Shown in pieces: positions 58,902 through 64,000 of a DNA stretch of 64,000 nt. Each line of letters opens with the position of its first letter. Position 1 is the first letter of the stretch. The translations under genes were made by a program, and so were the position numbers. The notes under the pieces are model-generated. The model made no database searches. It was not told the origin of the DNA and saw only the letters and a program-made list of their open reading frames with translations. This DNA is from Tipula vernalis (taxonomy: Eukaryota > Arthropoda > Insecta > Diptera > Tipulidae): contig OY282559.1 in assembly GCA_958295665.1 (NCBI GenBank), positions 268,126,057 through 268,190,056 of the forward strand, written 5' to 3'.

Positions 58902-59040
58902 TAGAGGTTGTCTAATGTACAGAGGTTGTCCAATTTATAGAGGTATTTGAGAAGTTTTTTATAAAATTTTGTACTGAATTTGAAGGGGCTAAACGAAAGT
59001 GTCCAAAATACAGAGGCAACCAATGTTGGAGGTTTTACTG

Positions 59041-62000
59041 TATATCTCTATATTCAAGAATTATAAAGCCAAAGCTTATTAAGATAGCATTTCAAATAAT
59101 AGGTTCTTGCTACAGGCAATTTAATTTGAAAAGTTTTGTTTTGTTGCCATGCTATCAAACAGTGAGCAATGAATTCATTCGTTATTTTTGTTTTGTTTTC
59201 TCCAGGAACAAAAGAATGCTTAATTAACTTAATATTAAACTAAACATACTCCTATTACAAATAATTATTATTCACTATATGTAGTAACCAATCCAGAATC
59301 TAAAGGTAACCAGTTTCAAGGATTGAAGAATTGGAAATAATTGACGGAATAAGAATTGGAAATAATTAAACAAACAATCCTTTGCTGCCAACTCATTTAT
59401 GATCATCAGGAACTATCTCATCGGACCTATCCAAATACTAATAAAGAATCCTCCTCTAAAAAACATTCAACATTCCTTACGTCACAAGTGTTAATGGCTT
59501 TATAAATGAGAAAAATGTTCATGTTTAACCTTCCAACAATGCCAAACAATTTATTTCTCGCTAATATCGTATTTTCAAAAAAAAAAAAATTCAGTTGTCG
59601 ATTTCTCAAAGCCCGCCAATTTAACATGTTACACATGTCTTATATTATGTACATAAGATATACGAGTACCCAAAATAACAATATTCTCGTTTACGAAGAA
59701 AACATAAATAAACCAAAAATATCTCCTACGACGAACCGTCGTATCTACCAACAACAACAAAGACCAACCAAAAAAAAAATAAAAAATTAAAGAAATTTTA
59801 CTTTATGATCATGGGAAAATTATTTTCTTTTAATGCCAAAGTAAATTTTGTAAACTTGTTGTTGTTGGTTAGATAAAATACGAAACGACTGAAGAAGAAG
59901 GGTCTGTCTCTATTATAAACCAACTGACTATGTATATGTATGTATATGCGTAGTAATAATGTATGTCATTTTCTATGCAATCGCAATGATAAAATATGAC
60001 AAAAAAAAAATTAGGGTTGAAAAATGTTTATGACATAAAAATTCACATGTCTTTTATTGTCTTAGAGATCATTATTATTCACCAGAGGGGGGAATGTTAT
60101 AACAACAACAAGAACATTTTAGTAAACTTAAGAAAAACACTTGTTGCCATAATATGAAAATTTCATGTGTTTGCCTGTCTGTTTCGTCTTCTTATTTGTG
60201 TCTTAATATTTTTTATTGTATTACATATACGACAAAAATTTATGATGCATATGTTTCTCAATCTTGTTGTTGCTATTATTGTTTTGCTTAATTATGTGCG
60301 GCAATGTAGCATATTTTCGTTGTTTTTGTATATAAGGAGGGTAGATCAGTCTAATAGTATGTATTACCGTTTTTTTTTTTATTACTTGCGGGTTTCGATT
60401 TGTCATGCTCTCTGTTAATAGTGTGTTAAGATTATTTTTTAATTAATTAATGAATCTCATGACATTTAATGTTTAGTACATTTGTTTAATGTGGTTTAGA
60501 ATAACAGCCCTCACACAAATTATTTAAAAATTTCCTTGAATTTCTTCTTAATACGAGTATGTAGTCTGCCTCATTAAAATGTCATGGGTCATCAAAGTGA
60601 TAAAAAAAAAAATTGCGCATTGTGAGAAATTGAAAAAACTCATTAAATTACAAAGTAGCTGAATCACATGTTTTATTGCCGATAATCATGACAAAACGAT
60701 ATGTATTATAATATGGTTACTACATCATGTTATCACGACAATAATCTCATATAAATTTGTTGTTGCATCCAATTATAAATTAATTCTATCGAAATTTATT
60801 ATAAAATAATTCCACTCCTATCTTGCTAAAACGGGATTTCGAATTATCGAATCGGTTTGGCTGTTTTTTTTCGACAACATGCACGCAGGCACAACAAGCA
60901 AAAAACATGTCACGAATTTGTTTATTGTTTACGACGTTCGATAAAATTTCCCAAATCATTTTTATTAACAAAAATATAATTTTCTCGTCATCATCATTAT
61001 GTTCGTTCATCTTATATGTGTACATAGTACATTGATTGCACTTTTTTTTCTGTTACACGACCTCTTCAACTTATATGACCTTTCCATTAAAAATTTTATT
61101 TGTTTTTTTTTTTAATTTTTTCGTTTCTCGAGAATTTAATTGAGATGCATCGTCGTTGATTATTATTATTAGATGTATTGTATATTAGGTACGGATATGT
61201 CCTGGAGACCAGAGAGAGAGCCGCGAGATTTATGCGAATTCATTTTTTGCTTTTGTTGGCGTTTTTTGTTCCTCCCGATAGTTACTATGCAGAGTATTCA
61301 ATTTTCTTTACGTAAACTTAAATTTGACGTGCTATTTATTGGTAAATTAAATTTAATTAACGTCAAACTACAATTTTTAATTTTATGCCTCTATCAAAAC
61401 TTGATATACAAAATGTTTAGCTCTACCTATTTATAGGGAGCAGCTTTATGACGTCTTGATAGTTGGTCCGGATAGAGAATAAAAAAAGGCACTAATTGTC
61501 AACATTATTATCTTCAGTATGACAAAGTCGGTTCGGATGAATGTATGAATTCATTATGTAAGTTGGGTTTTATTCTTTTTTGTAAACAAAGAAATTTGCG
61601 TAATAAGGTGTAGTCCAGCCGAATTAGACAAAACCCTGCCTTTTTTAAATTGGTTAGAAGTTTTTCTTTTGAAATCGATTTATTTTTTCACGTACATTAG
61701 GAATTCGATGAGTCCCAACGTCGCCCGAATGGGGAAAAGTGTTAAAAAATAGGTTTTTCATTAATTTTAGAGGGTCGCGGCTACGTTTTCGCAAACAATT
61801 AGGTTATTTACTATTAAAACCCTTAAAAGCACACTTTAAGATAAATCAATAAATTTTTGAGATTATTTAAAAATATTAAATTTAATCAATAAAATGAAAG
61901 AATAATTCAGTTTCCCTAGTCAGTTTTCAAGAAAATGATTAAAAACCAAGTGCATGGATTTCCATACATTGTACACTGAAGTATAAAAATTAAAATTTGT

Positions 62001-62226
62001 TTATGTAATAAAAAAAATTCAAGTTTTTTTATTTTATTCTACTACTTTACTTCATTATCACAATTTATCACGTTCAAAAATACAAAATATAAAATAAAAA
62101 TATAATAATTCAATAGGACGGTCTAGGTTCAATTCACAGTTAGTCTTTTTAATAATTTGGCTGAAATGCATTTACTTAGTATGAAATTGTAGAAAGAAGT
62201 TTCCGTTTTTATTTTAGCAAAGAAAA
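59041..62226. other. AT-rich stretch with no recognised gene
   Basis: It contains many short AT-rich frames, CAACAACAACAA and TTGTTGTTG runs and poly-T tracts. I found no transposase, RT, tRNA or conserved domain. The 3' terminus of the right-hand piggyBac element should lie here, but I could not identify a TTAA-flanked end. Confidence 0.5.
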
Positions 62227-64000
62227 TCATTTCATGCACTTCCAGTCTGTAAAATATTTACAAGCTCCGTTTTTGCATCGACTCTGAGAGTTATTTATTT
62301 TTTGGGTGTTGTATATTGGGAAATGCTGAACTTGATTGGTTCTCACATCTCGCGGAGGAATAGCAGAGGCTGTAGTTTTCTTCCTCTTTTGTTCCAGAAT
62401 CTTGTGGTTTCTGGGCGAAGAGGTTATTGGAACAAAGGAATTACATCCGCAAAGGGATTGTGCCAGTTCAGTACGGTATTTCGGTAATGTTTTGGGAGTT
62501 TCTCCTTTGAGTTTGCAAACTTTGCGATATACAATCCAACTGTTTACAACCGCGATGTTAATCGAATGGAAAAAATTCTCATGTACCATTTTTTGGATTT
62601 CATGGTAATTTTTTGGCGCCCAATAAAAGAATCCATTAAATCAACGCCTCCCATATGTTTATTGTATTCTTTTATTATATTCGGGCAATTAATTGTGACA
62701 CGACGTTTCTTCTTTTTGTAAAACCGTGTTGTTGTTTGGATTGGATTAATTCCTGAAAAGCTCGATGCAAGTGTTACAACTTTATTATCTTTCCAAGAAA
62801 TTATACAGATGGGTGTATCTTCTAAATATGCGCTGCTCTCTTCAAAAGACCCACGATTCATCTTTTCCGTGTTTGGAAGTTTATTGTTGGGGATGCGATC
62901 CTTCCGTATTGTCCCAATACATTTCATTCCTATTTTATGTAGCTCAACTAGTAGGGGAATTGATTTGTAGTAATTATCAAAATATATTTGATGATTGACG
63001 TGTCGTTGGACATCACGCAACAACTGCATTACTACGTTTGCCGAAGCGCACAAGTTTTTTTCCATTGAAAGTCGCATTTTATTCTCCAGGCCGGTGTAAA
63101 CTTCAAAGTTGTACATAAACCCGGATATTCCAGAAAGCACAAACATTTTATAGCCCCACTTTTTAGGTTTTGCTGGATTGTATTGCCGCAAGCTATGTTT
63201 GGTTTTAGTGGCCAAATTTGTTCGTCAACGGATAAATACTGTTCACACGGTATTTTTTTAAATTGTTTTATTAAGTTATCTAAAAGTGGACGAATTTTGT
63301 AAAGCTTATCAGCATTTTCCGAATTTTTTTGTGGAGCCTTATCGTTTTGATTGAAATGCAAAATTCGTTTTATGTTCTCAAATTTTCTCACACTCATCGT
63401 ATTTTGAATGAGATTGTTCCCACAACTGGTGACCAATAACTTCGCACGTTGTTAAGCTTATGAACAGAAGATAACACACAAATCCCAATAAATTGGTAAA
63501 TATCAGTCTTATTAACATTTATTCCGAAATTATTTTCTGTGCTGTAATAGTGGGATTGTTCTACTATTTGACCAACAATGGTTTCCGTGAAAAAATATTT
63601 AAAAAATTGTAAGGGTGAATTCAATCTAAGAACTGTAGCTGGGAAATTTTGATCACCAATATACTGATTTTTCGACTGATCAATTTCAAATGGAGTATTT
63701 TTCCATAATATTTTTTTTATATACATTTTTTATTTCGCTGACTTCCTCGTTTATGTTTAGTAAGGTGATGCAAGTGTTATTTTCAAAAACAACATCTACG
63801 GGAAGATTTTCTAAATCAAAAATTTCAGCTTCATCATCTGAAGCCGCTGGTATAAGCTCACCGTCCAAAATCTGTTCCATTGCATCATCTTCTATAATTT
63901 CTTCAGCATCCCCTTTACTGAAATCATGTTCTGAATCAGACCAGCCCTCAATAATTTCAAGTAGCTCCCTTTCGGTCAGGATTTCAGTCTTACGACTCAA
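62227..64000 (-). pseudogene. Second piggyBac transposase (frameshifted, runs off right edge)
   Basis: On the minus strand from the window edge comes an acidic N-terminus (GWSDSEHDFSKGDAEEIIED), then FFKYFFTETIVGQIVEQSHY, the first catalytic region EQYLSVDEQIWPLK (about 63230), the second IYFDNYYKS (about 62975) and the third GGVDLMDSFIGR (about 62640). The tail has a cysteine-rich end CKNGACKYFTDWKCMK. Frame changes lie near 63715 (A run), 63420, 63195 and 62565. It is only distantly related to the copy at 7473. The start ATG may be at 64000, or further right outside the window. Confidence 0.9.

Larger units (their letters stand above)
54614..59040 (-). mobile_element. pogo/Tigger-type transposon containing a LOA-type LINE
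   Basis: The left end CAGTGAAACCTCTGTATATT at 54614 and the right end ...GGTTTTACTG at 59040 (inverse CAGTAAAACCTCCAACATTG) carry the CAGT-AAACCTC termini typical of pogo/Tigger. TGTCCAAT/TATAGAGGT-type subterminal blocks recur at both sides. TA follows the right end, whereas the left flank is TT. The transposase (54994-56294) is on minus. The LINE at 56824-58901 is inserted in the region upstream of the transposase gene. Confidence 0.8.

Noticed and set aside
58889..58903. Telomere-like CCTAACCTAACCT repeat
   Set aside because: It is the 3' tail of the LOA-type LINE, directly followed by the target duplication.
61173..61436. 87-residue plus-strand frame in the right-hand AT-rich stretch
   Set aside because: Hydrophobic, AT-driven composition with no domain, and no neighbouring exon.

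Overview
The window looks like transposon-rich, AT-rich DNA from an insect, most likely a fly (Diptera). The evidence is the mix of element families: Jockey and LOA-type LINEs, BEL/Pao and Ty3/gypsy LTR elements, piggyBac, PIF/Harbinger, Tc1/mariner, pogo and hAT. Other signs are GT-AG introns of about 50-140 bp, long homopolymer and dinucleotide runs, and the absence of bacterial gene organisation. I found no host protein gene, rRNA or functional tRNA gene. Essentially every recognisable coding segment belongs to a mobile element, and nearly all are broken. I read the window as a nested transposon graveyard, such as pericentromeric or other heterochromatic DNA.

Layout. 1-3533: 5' two-thirds of a Ty3/gypsy element on the minus strand (RT, protease, SAP-domain gag, tRNA-Leu-type primer site, LTR). 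4338-11764: BEL/Pao gag and protease (+), split by a 5.5-kb terminal-inverted-repeat element (5430-10953). That insert itself carries a tRNA-like SINE and a complete but mutated piggyBac with introns (6860-9981). 13790-14262: mariner fossil. 15131-17305: PIF/Harbinger element with two convergent spliced genes. 17321-17450: LTR fragment of the first gypsy family. 17490-21250: foldback-like element of inverted minisatellites and 108-bp repeats, carrying a Tc1 copy (19415-20969).

22145-30570: a CR1-like LINE (+) split by a hAT-like element (about 24533-29819). The hAT copy in turn holds a 5'-truncated Jockey LINE with a perfect 15-bp target duplication and a 1-kb palindrome. 32830-34741: LINE endonuclease pieces interrupted by an inverted-repeat DNA transposon and followed by a mariner C-terminus. 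34862-38492: nearly full Jockey-clade LINE. 38582-40045: second gypsy pol fragment (-). 40650-41490: hAT tail and a small palindromic element. 42780-48030: a CAGTGGCG-ended repeat interrupted by a BEL remnant (-). 48354-50789: second Harbinger, with TAA target duplication, containing a second CAGTGGCG repeat. 52820-53490: IS630/mariner-type transposase relic. 54003-54199: large hairpin. 54614-59040: pogo/Tigger element (-) containing a 5'-truncated LOA-type LINE with a 13-bp target duplication. 62227-64000: second piggyBac transposase (-), running off the right edge.

The genes do not cooperate as a pathway; the biology is the insertion history, and several nestings can be dated relative to each other from target-site duplications. 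The most interesting signals are a predicted -1 ribosomal frameshift site (GTTAAAC heptamer) joining gag to pol in the first element, an unclassified CCCAACTAAC-ended transposon with a 2-bp target duplication, the foldback-like minisatellite element, and several large palindromes. I did not find convincing evidence of a new biochemical system.
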